Shown: positions 1 through 8,071 of the stretch, piece after piece | Position numbering within the stretch: the stretch's first letter is position 1 | How the letters are laid out: the number at the start of each line of letters is the position of its first letter | The notes under the pieces: generated by a model | Database searches by the model: none | What the model was told of the DNA's origin: nothing | Seen by the model: the letters and a program-made list of their open reading frames with translations, nothing else | Translations under genes and position numbers: made by a program | Source: an uncultured Treponema sp. | GTDB taxonomy: Bacteria > Spirochaetota > Spirochaetia > Treponematales > Treponemataceae | Assembly (NCBI GenBank): GCA_937877515.1 | Contig: CALFIX010000026.1 | Span: forward strand, 1-25,745 | Direction of reading: 5' to 3' | DNA length: 25,745 nt

Positions 1-54
1 GTAGTACCCGGGCTTCCCAAGCCTGTGAGGCGGGTTCGACTCCCGTCAACCGCT
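1..54 (+). tRNA. tRNA-Gly (anticodon CCC), 5' part cut off by window edge
   Basis: The 3' two thirds of a tRNA are visible. The anticodon stem is 9-13 with 21-25, enclosing a seven-base loop (14-20) with anticodon CCC at 16-18, which reads the glycine codon GGG. The T stem is 30-34 with 42-46 around the loop TTCGACT, and 47-53 is the 3' acceptor strand with discriminator T54. No CCA is encoded, so CCA would be added after processing. The D arm and the 5' acceptor strand lie before base 1. The mnmG start codon begins only 3 nt after the discriminator base. Confidence 0.9.
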
Positions 55-57
55 TAT

Positions 58-2037
58 ATGTCATTTTATGATTCATTTGATGTTGCAGTTGTTGGCGGAG
101 GTCATGCAGGTATAGAAGCTGCTCTTGCCAGTGCACGCATGGGATTAAAAACAGTTTTAGTTACTCAGACCATAGATTCAATTGGACGCATGAGTTGTAA
201 TCCGTCTATTGGTGGAATTGCTAAGGGTAATATTGTGCGCGAGATAGACGCCTTAGGTGGAGAGATGGCGCATCTTATTGATAAGAGTATGATTCAGTTT
301 AGACTTTTAAACCGTAGCAGAGGCCCTGCGGTTCAGGCTCCAAGAAGTCAGGCTGATAAACTTTTATATTCTCAAATAGCCCGCAAAACTATAGAAACAA
401 CTCCAAACTTAAGCACATTAATGGACACTGTTCAAGATATTCTTGCAGTGGACTCTACAACACCTCTTCCTCAAAATAGTGACACGTCTGCCGAAGTTGG
501 TACTATACCAGGCGAAAAACGTAGTAGCGTAAAAAATACTTTGCGTAAAAAAGTTGTCGGTTTAAGAACAGAACGGGGGCGTATTATTCCTGTTAGAAGC
601 ATTGTTCTTACAACAGGTACTTTTTTAGGTGGTCGCATTTTTATTGGAGAATATGACGCTCCCTGTGGCCGTCTTGGAGAAAGTGGAGCTTTTGGTCTTA
701 CAGAGAGCTTACAGAAATTGGGCTTTACAACAGGAAGACTGAAGACAGGAACTCCTCCCCGCATTTTGCGTCATACTGTGGATTTTTCAGTTTTAGAAAT
801 TCAAGATGGTGATGCAGACGTTATACCATTTAGCTTTGATAACGAAAAAGTTGAACGCCCATTTGTTCCATGTCACATGGTTTACACAAATGAAAAAACT
901 CACGAGATAATTCGAGCCAACATAGGACGCTCTCCCTTGTATTCTGGTAAGATTAGCGGTGTAGGGCCACGTTACTGTCCAAGTATAGAAGACAAGGTTA
1001 TGCGTTTTAAAGAGCGCGATAGACACCAAATTTTTGTTGAACCCGAAGGTTTAGAAACTGACGAAATTTATCTTAACGGACTTTCGTCCAGCTTGCCGGA
1101 AAGTGTTCAGGATGCTTTCCTGCGTACCATGACAGGGTTTGAGCATTGTACGGTAAGTCGTCCAGGCTATGCCGTTGAATATGACTATGTAGAACCAACT
1201 CAGCTTTTTGCATCTTTAGAGACAAAAAAAGTTGCCGGTCTTTTTAATGCCGGTCAGATAAATGGAACCAGTGGTTATGAAGAAGCAGCTGGACAAGGTC
1301 TTATTGCCGGTATAAATGCAGCTTTATACGCAAGAGAACATAAAACTTTTTGTGGTCCACTTTGCATAGCATCAGAGGAAATGGATGCTCTTATAAAAAG
1401 TGGTAAATCAACTTGCACGGAAGCTGTAACAGAAAAATTATGTGCTGTTCAAAAAGAAGCCGGCTTTGCTCATACAAAAGATATTCCGGAATACACTCCT
1501 TTAATTTTGGGACGAGATGAAGCTTATATTGGCGTTCTAATAGACGATCTTGTAACTCTTGGTACAAAGGAACCTTACCGCATGTTTACTGCCCGCGCCG
1601 AGTATCGCCTGAAGCTTCGTCATGACACGGCAGACAGACGTTTAAGGGAAAAGTCTTACAATATAGGGCTATGCTCAAAAGAACGCTATGAACGCACGCT
1701 AGAAAAATATCACAATGTAGATGAGGCTGTTTTACTTCTTAGTAAAAATGCAGAAGCAAGCCGTCCTGAGTTCTGTTCAGAATCTGAATGGCTTATTGCA
1801 AAGGAAGATTTTAAATATCGCTACTACATTCAAAAGCAGGATGCACGTGTGGCAAAGTTTCATAAAATGGAAAATGCAAAAATACCGCAGGACTTTGACT
1901 ACAAAAAAGTCGTGTCATTGAGTGCAGAAAGCCGCTTAAAGTTAGAAGCTGTGCGTCCTCTTACTCTAGGGCAGGCAAGCCGCATTTCTGGCATACGTAA
2001 TAGTGATATTATGCTCTTAATGGTGTACTTAAAATAG
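58..2037 (+). CDS. mnmG: tRNA uridine-5-carboxymethylaminomethyl modification enzyme MnmG (GidA)
   Basis: MnmG is the FAD-dependent partner of the GTPase MnmE; together they install the carboxymethylaminomethyl group on U34 of tRNAs reading split codon boxes. The protein has an N-terminal dinucleotide-binding motif GGGHAG (residues 13-18), the family block SCNPSIGGIAKG (about 46-57), TGTFLGG, and a C-terminal block with YRMFTARAEYRL, and it ends in the helical tail typical of the family. The reading frame is open back into the tRNA gene, but the ATG at 58 aligns with family N termini. With this start it is 659 residues, about 30 more than E. coli MnmG (629), largely from a low-complexity insertion at about residues 131-164. 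No Shine-Dalgarno site lies between the tRNA and the ATG; the nearest purine-rich run is inside the tRNA. The next gene starts 21 nt downstream. Identity is very secure. Confidence 0.97.
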   Translation: MSFYDSFDVAVVGGGHAGIEAALASARMGLKTVLVTQTIDSIGRMSCNPSIGGIAKGNIVREIDALGGEMAHLIDKSMIQFRLLNRSRGPAVQAPRSQADKLLYSQIARKTIETTPNLSTLMDTVQDILAVDSTTPLPQNSDTSAEVGTIPGEKRSSVKNTLRKKVVGLRTERGRIIPVRSIVLTTGTFLGGRIFIGEYDAPCGRLGESGAFGLTESLQKLGFTTGRLKTGTPPRILRHTVDFSVLEIQDGDADVIPFSFDNEKVERPFVPCHMVYTNEKTHEIIRANIGRSPLYSGKISGVGPRYCPSIEDKVMRFKERDRHQIFVEPEGLETDEIYLNGLSSSLPESVQDAFLRTMTGFEHCTVSRPGYAVEYDYVEPTQLFASLETKKVAGLFNAGQINGTSGYEEAAGQGLIAGINAALYAREHKTFCGPLCIASEEMDALIKSGKSTCTEAVTEKLCAVQKEAGFAHTKDIPEYTPLILGRDEAYIGVLIDDLVTLGTKEPYRMFTARAEYRLKLRHDTADRRLREKSYNIGLCSKERYERTLEKYHNVDEAVLLLSKNAEASRPEFCSESEWLIAKEDFKYRYYIQKQDARVAKFHKMENAKIPQDFDYKKVVSLSAESRLKLEAVRPLTLGQASRISGIRNSDIMLLMVYLK

Positions 2038-2058
2038 AAAATTCGTTATTATGTGCCC

Positions 2059-3390
2059 ATGAAAACAAAAAGCATTCTCTTTGCAGCTGTTTTATTTTTT
2101 GCTGCCGTTTTATTTTCTTCTTGTTCAGGGCTTTTAGGCTATAGCGTAGTTTTGTGGAATATTGATGAATATAATATTCCAGACGGAACAATTGTACCTG
2201 TATACATTAAGTCAAATATTTCTCATGTTTATGTTATAGGGCTTGAAGACTCAAAAGAAAAAATAGAAGTCCCTCTTTGGAAAATTACAGAACCAGAATC
2301 TTTAGGAAAAACAAAAAAAATTGCAAATCGTTATAAAGAATATGAACATCAGTATGCAAAATGTGTTTTAGACGGTTTACCAATAAGAAGCGATCCTGTA
2401 AATACTTCTAAGCAGGTTTATCGCCTTAGAAAAGACGAAATTGTTAGGGCTCTTTATGAAGGAAATGGAGCTGTTCCTACAAACGGAAAAAGTAATTTGG
2501 AAGGTGTATGGCTTAGAGTTCTTACTTCTAATGGAACTTTAGGCTGGTGCTTTAGCTATAACCTTAGACTGTTTACAATAAATGCAGACGGTACTTACGG
2601 CGAGGGAGCAGAAGAAGCAGAAGTAAAAGAAGTAGATTCTACCTTAGACTCTCTTCTTTCTTCAAAGTGGTACCCGGATTATTACACTCAAATGATAAAC
2701 AGCGGAAACATAGATCTTGTTTCTATGCGAAGTGGTTATGGTTTTGATACTGGTTATGAATCTGGAACTGTAAGCATTCATATTCCAGCTTTAAACGTGG
2801 AATATGAGTACATGGGAGCAACAAAAACAGATGATAAAGTTTACCGTTTTAATGAAACTCCTATAGTTGTAACAGTACGCTCTGGCCGCAGCATTATGGT
2901 TCAGTATACAGACGAAAAAGGCATGCCTAAGAGTTATAATTTTGTTTTGCTTTCAGAAGATGTAAATATTGATGAAATAATAAAAGCAGAAGCAGATCGC
3001 CGCCTGTCTTCTTACAATACGCTAAGAGCTTTAGGCCCGGACTTTAAGAGCTCTAACTATGGAACTCTTATTTTTACTGGTGACAGTTTATTTGAATGGA
3101 AAAATTTTAACCTTTTAGTTCCGCAGGTAATTTCTCGCAATGCAAAAGGAAGCGGTACTGTAACCGTAAAATACAATTTACCTAAGGCATTAAAGGCTCA
3201 GTGGGATGGTGTCTTAACGTTCCAGTTTGAAGGCATGGAAGAAGAGGTTGATTTCTTGTACAAGTCAGAAACAAATGGCCTTCGTCTTTCCAGTGCAACC
3301 GTAACAAAAGTGTTAAATGAAAGTACTAATCGTACGTCAGTTACTGTAAGCCAGGGTGTAAATGCTTTAGTAATTTTCTTTCAAAAGTAG
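2059..3390 (+). CDS. SH3-domain lipoprotein of unknown function
   Basis: A predicted exported lipoprotein of 443 residues. A Lys-containing N terminus and a hydrophobic stretch are followed by LFSSC, so lipidation is expected at Cys22. Residues about 95-170 resemble a bacterial SH3 (SH3b) domain: a conserved pattern with LPIRSDP, a following hydrophobic strand pattern and LGWCFSYNL. The rest is beta-rich and not recognised. SH3b domains commonly bind cell wall or peptide ligands, so an envelope role is an inference. The ATG at 2059 is preferred; an in-frame GTG at 2053 would add two residues. No clear ribosome-binding site precedes either, and the gene lies 21 nt after mnmG, so translational coupling or readthrough is likely. 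The abcF start follows 14 nt after the stop. Confidence 0.75.
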   Translation: MKTKSILFAAVLFFAAVLFSSCSGLLGYSVVLWNIDEYNIPDGTIVPVYIKSNISHVYVIGLEDSKEKIEVPLWKITEPESLGKTKKIANRYKEYEHQYAKCVLDGLPIRSDPVNTSKQVYRLRKDEIVRALYEGNGAVPTNGKSNLEGVWLRVLTSNGTLGWCFSYNLRLFTINADGTYGEGAEEAEVKEVDSTLDSLLSSKWYPDYYTQMINSGNIDLVSMRSGYGFDTGYESGTVSIHIPALNVEYEYMGATKTDDKVYRFNETPIVVTVRSGRSIMVQYTDEKGMPKSYNFVLLSEDVNIDEIIKAEADRRLSSYNTLRALGPDFKSSNYGTLIFTGDSLFEWKNFNLLVPQVISRNAKGSGTVTVKYNLPKALKAQWDGVLTFQFEGMEEEVDFLYKSETNGLRLSSATVTKVLNESTNRTSVTVSQGVNALVIFFQK

Positions 3391-3404
3391 ACTGGAGTTT
3401 TAAA

Positions 3405-5387
3405 ATGGCATTTGTTCAGTTTACAAAAGTAAGTCTGTCATTTGGTGCTCGCGATATATTGAAAAACGTAAGCGTAAATTTAAGCTCTGGTACAAAAGCT
3501 GCTTTAACAGGCGCAAATGGAGCTGGAAAGTCTACGCTGATAAAAGTAATGGCAGGACTTGTAGAACCGGACTCTGGAGAGAGAAGTGTTCAAAAAGATA
3601 GCCGCATAGCATATTTACCTCAGAGCGGTTTAGTTCATTCAGGGTGTACATTAAAAGAAGAAGCCGATAAAGCTTTTGACTGGGGATATAAGTTACAGGA
3701 AAAAATTGATTTTCTTGGTTCTCAGATGGAAGAGCTTAATAATAATGGTAATGTAGAAGGTGCCGAACGCCTTGCAGTTGAACATTCAGAACTCTTAACA
3801 AAACTGGAAGAAAGCGGCTGGTACAGAAGAGAAACTCTAGCAGAACAAATTTTATTGGGCTTAGGTTTTTTGCGTTCGGATTTTACAAAGATGACGGAAA
3901 GCTTTTCTGGCGGATGGCAGATGCGCATTGCCCTGGCAAAATGTCTTATGGCACATCCGGACATTCTTTTGTTAGATGAACCTACAAACTATCTGGACAT
4001 AGAAGCCAGAGACTGGCTTGAAGATTTTTTATCTGGTTACAAAGGCGGCTTTTTACTTGTAAGTCACGACAGATATTTTTTAGATCACACTGTAAATGAA
4101 GTATACGAACTTTTTAACGGCGACCTTAAACGTTATGCCGGAAACTTCAGTCATTATGAAGAAGTTCGTGCTGTAGAACTAGAAACATTAATTGCAGAAT
4201 ACGAAAAACAGCAGGCAGAAATTGCTCACCTGGAAGAATTTATAAATCGCTTCGGATATAAGGCAACAAAGGCTTCTCAGGCTCAGGAGCGTCAAAAGAT
4301 GCTGGATAAAATTTTGGAAAATAAAATTGAAATTCCAGAAAGCCTGAAAAAAATTCATTTTACTTTTCCACCAGCTCCGCATTCAGGTCAGCTTGTTGTT
4401 CAAATTTCAAGCCTCTGCAAAACTTACAACGGCTCATTAAATGTTATAAATAATTTAGAGCTTCTTGTAGAAAAAAATGAAAAGCTTGTAATCTCTGGTC
4501 GTAATGGTGCAGGTAAGTCTACTTTGCTTCGTATGATAGCGGGTGTTGACAGTGATTATACCGGAAGCATAAAACTTGGAAGCGGAGTAACCGTAGGCTA
4601 CTTTAGTCAGGACAATGCAGAAAAAATTACAGGTAGCGAAAGTATATTAGACCGCCTGGAAAAAGAATGTCCTCTTGAGCTTATTCCAAAAATACGTGAT
4701 ATGCTTGGAGCTTTTCTGTTTAGGGGAGACGACGTTTTTAAAAGCATAAATGTTTTATCTGGCGGAGAAAAAAGCCGCATTGCACTTTTAGAGCTTTTGC
4801 TTAAGCCTGTAAATCTTTTAATTTTGGATGAACCTACAAACCACTTGGACATGCACTCAAAAGATGTTCTGCTTGAAGCATTAAAAAATTATAACGGAAC
4901 GGTAATGTTTGTAAGTCATGACAGAGGATTTATAGAATCTTTGGCAACAAGAGTTTTAGAATTAAAGTGTGACGGTGAACATAACGGAACTTACAGAAGT
5001 TTTCCCGGTGACTACAAATATTACATGCAGCGTTTGGAAGATGAGGCAAACGGTGTAGTCTTACCGCCAGAGAGTGTACAGGAAAAGTCAAAGTCAGCAA
5101 AGGCTTCTTCCGCACCGGAAGTTGCAGTGAGTGCTACAAAGTTAAGCTGGGAAGAACAGAAAAAGGCAGAAAGTGAAAGACGAAAAATAGAAAGAGAAGT
5201 CTGCCGCCTGGAAAAAGAAATTGCCGGTGCAGAAGAACAAAAGGCTGTGCTTGAAAATCAAATGGCAGATCCGGAAGTTTATTCCAATGGCGAAAAAGCA
5301 AAGAAAGTTCAGGCAGAAATAGAAAAAGTTACACTTCGTATAGAAGAACTAACTTTGCTCTGGGAAAAGGAAGCAGGAAAGCTTTAG
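3405..5387 (+). CDS. ABC-F family ATP-binding protein (ribosome-associated type)
   Basis: A soluble 660-residue protein with two ABC ATPase cassettes and no membrane segments, as expected of ABC-F translation factors (Uup, EttA, YdiF or YfmR type) that act in the ribosomal E site. Cassette 1 has Walker A GANGAGKST (36-44), signature FSGGWQMR (about 167-174) and Walker B LLLDEPTNYLD. Cassette 2 has GRNGAGKST (about 365-373), LSGGEKSR (about 450) and LLILDEPTNHLD. Between them is a basic helical linker with FGYKATKASQAQERQ, which resembles the P-site tRNA interaction motif. The last 75 residues form a charged coiled coil like the Uup C-terminal domain. A TGGAG site lies 7 nt before the ATG. Whether it resolves stalled ribosomes or gives antibiotic protection cannot be told from sequence. 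It is probably co-transcribed with mnmG, another translation gene. Confidence 0.93.
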   Translation: MAFVQFTKVSLSFGARDILKNVSVNLSSGTKAALTGANGAGKSTLIKVMAGLVEPDSGERSVQKDSRIAYLPQSGLVHSGCTLKEEADKAFDWGYKLQEKIDFLGSQMEELNNNGNVEGAERLAVEHSELLTKLEESGWYRRETLAEQILLGLGFLRSDFTKMTESFSGGWQMRIALAKCLMAHPDILLLDEPTNYLDIEARDWLEDFLSGYKGGFLLVSHDRYFLDHTVNEVYELFNGDLKRYAGNFSHYEEVRAVELETLIAEYEKQQAEIAHLEEFINRFGYKATKASQAQERQKMLDKILENKIEIPESLKKIHFTFPPAPHSGQLVVQISSLCKTYNGSLNVINNLELLVEKNEKLVISGRNGAGKSTLLRMIAGVDSDYTGSIKLGSGVTVGYFSQDNAEKITGSESILDRLEKECPLELIPKIRDMLGAFLFRGDDVFKSINVLSGGEKSRIALLELLLKPVNLLILDEPTNHLDMHSKDVLLEALKNYNGTVMFVSHDRGFIESLATRVLELKCDGEHNGTYRSFPGDYKYYMQRLEDEANGVVLPPESVQEKSKSAKASSAPEVAVSATKLSWEEQKKAESERRKIEREVCRLEKEIAGAEEQKAVLENQMADPEVYSNGEKAKKVQAEIEKVTLRIEELTLLWEKEAGKL

Positions 5388-5410
5388 ACTGTTCTTGTCC
5401 TTTTTTTTGA

Positions 5411-5500
5411 GTCTGCCCCGCTATGGAGTGGTGGGAGCGTAAGCGGACGACCGCGCGTAAGCAAGCCACGGAACAGCGGTTAAACGTATAGAGACGGCAC
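5411..5500. other. GC-rich structured intergenic element between convergent genes
   Basis: This stretch is markedly richer in G and C than the AT-rich DNA around it and carries no gene. Outer bases CCGCT (5418-5422) can pair with AGCGG (5475-5479), TGG (5429-5431) with CCA (5466-5468), and an inner hairpin GCGG (5443-5446) with CCGC (5451-5454) closes on the tetraloop ACGA. The octamer GCGTAAGC also occurs twice as direct repeats (5437-5444 and 5455-5462). It could be a dispersed palindromic repeat, a structured 3' end for one of the flanking transcripts, or the remnant of a small RNA. There is no clean U-tract after the stem on either strand, so a simple intrinsic terminator is unlikely. Confidence 0.4.
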
Positions 5501-5553
5501 AGAAAAAATTTAATTAGAAGCCATATAAGTGAAACAAAAACTTAAACAGCAGT

Positions 5554-6936
5554 TTACTCTGTAAGGTAAAGAACAGTCATGCACGCAACTGCACGGGTTA
5601 ACTGCTGTTTTATTTTTTCGATTTCTTCGTTTGAGCGGTCAATTTTTGCAGAAAGCACGTCGGTTTCAGAACCGTAGCCAGACTTAAACACGGTTTCTGC
5701 CTGAGAGATTTTTGATTCGGCAGATTCTATTTTCAGTTCCTGATATTCAATCTTTAGCGTACATAAATCCGCTTCCTTTAATTTGCTCGAAAGAGTCTTT
5801 TTTATTGTCGTGCGGGCATCAAGTTTATTTACGTCTGTAGTTTTCTCTTCGCTTTTTTTACGGGCAACATCGTTCAGTTTTTTACCGCCGTCCCAGATTG
5901 TAGTTTTTATTCCAAGCGTTACGTTTAGCGAGTAGTCATCTTTTCTAAGCCAGTTTTCTTCTAAAAGCGGAAAGCGGTATCCTCCGTAACCGGTTGAAAG
6001 TTTTAAGGCAACGTCGGGCTTCCAGTTTTCGTAACCTTTGGAAATTTTCAACGCAAGGGCATTTACTTCTTTTAAGAGGCTAAGCATTTTTATTGTAAGC
6101 TGATTATCAGACAGGGCTTTTAACGTAAGTAATTCTCTGTCTTGCGAGAGAAGTTCTGTAAACCACTCCTCGTCAATTTCAAAATCTATATCGCCTATCG
6201 TAAGGTTTTCTATGCCGGAAATTCGCTCTAATTCAAGAAGCTGATCTTCGCACTGCTCGTTTACTTCTACCTGAACCATTTCAAGCTGCTTTGCCTGAAG
6301 TTTTGCGTCTACAACGTTCTGATGTAAAAGCATGCCACTTTTTTCTGCATTTTCAGAAACTTCTACCATGCGTTTTGCATAAACTTTTTCTTCTTCCAGA
6401 GTCTCAAGAATTCTCTGAAGATATGTAAGAGTTACAAGGCGAGTTTCTAATTCCGTTTCTATTTCTTTTTGCTTTGAAAGGATTTCGGTTTCTTTTATCT
6501 GGGCAACCATTTCGTAGAGTTTTACGGCATTTGTAAGTTTTCCCCACGTCCAGATGGGCTGCGTTAATTCCAGGGCAAAATTGTAGTACGTGTTTTCCAT
6601 GCCGTCATATATTTTTATGTACTGCCCGGTGCTTGAAGGAGTTACCCAAGACGGCCATGAAATTGCATTTATTATATCGTCTACATTTAAATACACGGCG
6701 TCAACCGGAGGATTAACCATGTATGTTCCGGAAACAGTTAAGTCTATCGTAGGCCCGAGACCTGCTTTTGCATCGCGCACATCTAAGAGGGCACGGGAAT
6801 ATTCTTCCTGAAGCTTTAAAAGTTCCGGGTGATTTTCAAAGACCTTCTTGCATAAATCTTCATAGGAATACGAAGAAGAATACGCAAAAGCGAATGAGAA
6901 AAAAATTACTGCGAAAAAAGTTAGAAATTTCTTCAT
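5554..6936 (-). CDS. TolC-family outer membrane efflux protein
   Basis: A 460-residue exported protein with a signal peptide (Lys-Lys start, long Phe/Ala core, likely cleavage after AFA near residue 18). Long amphipathic helical stretches with repeated heptads, in two related halves, are separated by beta segments such as GPTIDLTVSGTYMVNPP and VALKLSTGYGGY; this is the duplicated architecture of the OEP (outer membrane efflux protein) family. It would form the trimeric outer membrane channel for the RND pump encoded two genes upstream. Its start overlaps the preceding lipoprotein stop by an ATGA junction (6933-6936), so translation is coupled. It is the last gene of the efflux operon and converges with the ABC-F gene. 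Substrate unknown. Confidence 0.9.
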   Translation of the reverse strand: MKKFLTFFAVIFFSFAFAYSSSYSYEDLCKKVFENHPELLKLQEEYSRALLDVRDAKAGLGPTIDLTVSGTYMVNPPVDAVYLNVDDIINAISWPSWVTPSSTGQYIKIYDGMENTYYNFALELTQPIWTWGKLTNAVKLYEMVAQIKETEILSKQKEIETELETRLVTLTYLQRILETLEEEKVYAKRMVEVSENAEKSGMLLHQNVVDAKLQAKQLEMVQVEVNEQCEDQLLELERISGIENLTIGDIDFEIDEEWFTELLSQDRELLTLKALSDNQLTIKMLSLLKEVNALALKISKGYENWKPDVALKLSTGYGGYRFPLLEENWLRKDDYSLNVTLGIKTTIWDGGKKLNDVARKKSEEKTTDVNKLDARTTIKKTLSSKLKEADLCTLKIEYQELKIESAESKISQAETVFKSGYGSETDVLSAKIDRSNEEIEKIKQQLTRAVACMTVLYLTE

Positions 6937-8069
6937 TGCAATTGAACCGTATAAGTTGAAGTATCACTACGGATTTCAGTAATACTACTAGTTGCCGAAC
7001 TTCCGTTTGCCGTAAATGAAACTTTTGCAGTAGTATATTTATCGGGGTAAGTAGAATCGCTCCACGTACCGCTTCCAAGCCCCGAGAACACACCGTGTTT
7101 TTCCGTGCTGCTAGTTCCTACCGTTTGAGATGCCGTAGTAGTAGTTCCACAATCTACGCCATTAACAAGTACCCCGATAAGAACCCCGTCAGCACTTGCA
7201 CCATTACTTGACACATACTGTCCGCTAAACGTGGGAACAGAAAACTTACACGCTTTTCCGTAAAGGCTTATGCTGTAAGTGTCATACGAAGGAATTGTTT
7301 TTGTAACAGTAAAATCATCATCGTAAAAAGCATAATCAGAATCAGTTGAGTCTCCGTTGTAGCAGCCTTTCCAGGTAACATCATCTGAACTCTGGTAGTA
7401 AGAAATTGTTACGTCAGGAGTTGTCTCTGTTGTGTGAGCAGAATCCTTGTAGCGCGGGTAAGTAATGCTTATGGTTCCGGTACCGGTAATTGTTGCGTCA
7501 AAAGTTTTTGAAGATACGTCTGTTAAAGTAGCCGTTGTCTGAGGAACTTCAACTTTTACGTAAACAGTTTCAGAAGTATTTGACTCGCTTGAAACGTCCA
7601 CAAGATTTACGGTAAGAACCGTTGTCATTCTGGTTTTAGTTAATTCCTGATAAACCGTATCCGAAACGCTGTCTGAAACAACTAGCGTGCTGCCTTTAGT
7701 AAGTCCATAATTTTCGTGGTAAAACAAAAGATATACATTTTCTACATCAGCATCTTTTCCAAACGTAGAACTATAAGTTTTCCAGACTATTTTACTAAGG
7801 GAAAACTCTCCGCTTGTGTTGGTAGAAGTGTGTCCGTAGTATTCTGCCTGCGGTGTAAAAGTTTCGCCTTCCGTCCATGAACTGTAATCGCTTTCCATAT
7901 CAGATTCTGAGGTGTAGGCATAAACGTCAACGTAAGCAATTCCGTCTTTTGGAGTAGAAGTACTTTCTGCATCTACAACAGTGCCGCTTAATCCTCCGTC
8001 AAAAACAGAATAACAGCCTGTAAAAATAAGGGCAAAAATTCCTGGTAAAAGTTTTATATAATTTTTCAT
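6933..8069 (-). CDS. Lipoprotein with carboxypeptidase-regulatory-like beta domain, in the efflux operon
   Basis: A 378-residue exported protein with signal peptide and lipobox IFTGC, so it is likely lipid-anchored. After the Cys, the segment SGTVVDAES...GIAYVDVYAYT followed by STNTSGEFSLSKI has the pattern of a CarboxypepD-regulatory-like (Cna-B-like) beta sandwich. The remainder is Ser/Thr-rich and beta-rich, with no enzyme motif. Two starts are possible, at 8075 and 8069; a strong AAGGAGG site lies 3 nt before the first and 9 nt before the second, so 8069 is preferred. The 8075 start would overlap the RND stop as ATGA. The gene overlaps tolC by 4 nt at its other end. Its fixed place between pump and channel suggests an accessory subunit of the efflux machine, or a factor that stabilises or localises the channel; this is inference from position. 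Confidence 0.75.
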   Translation of the reverse strand: MKNYIKLLPGIFALIFTGCYSVFDGGLSGTVVDAESTSTPKDGIAYVDVYAYTSESDMESDYSSWTEGETFTPQAEYYGHTSTNTSGEFSLSKIVWKTYSSTFGKDADVENVYLLFYHENYGLTKGSTLVVSDSVSDTVYQELTKTRMTTVLTVNLVDVSSESNTSETVYVKVEVPQTTATLTDVSSKTFDATITGTGTISITYPRYKDSAHTTETTPDVTISYYQSSDDVTWKGCYNGDSTDSDYAFYDDDFTVTKTIPSYDTYSISLYGKACKFSVPTFSGQYVSSNGASADGVLIGVLVNGVDCGTTTTASQTVGTSSTEKHGVFSGLGSGTWSDSTYPDKYTTAKVSFTANGSSATSSITEIRSDTSTYTVQLQ

Positions 8070-8071
8070 TT

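Noticed and set aside
25..57. Upstream extension of the mnmG frame into the tRNA
   Set aside because: The extra residues are translated tRNA sequence and do not match MnmG N termini; the ATG at 58 does.
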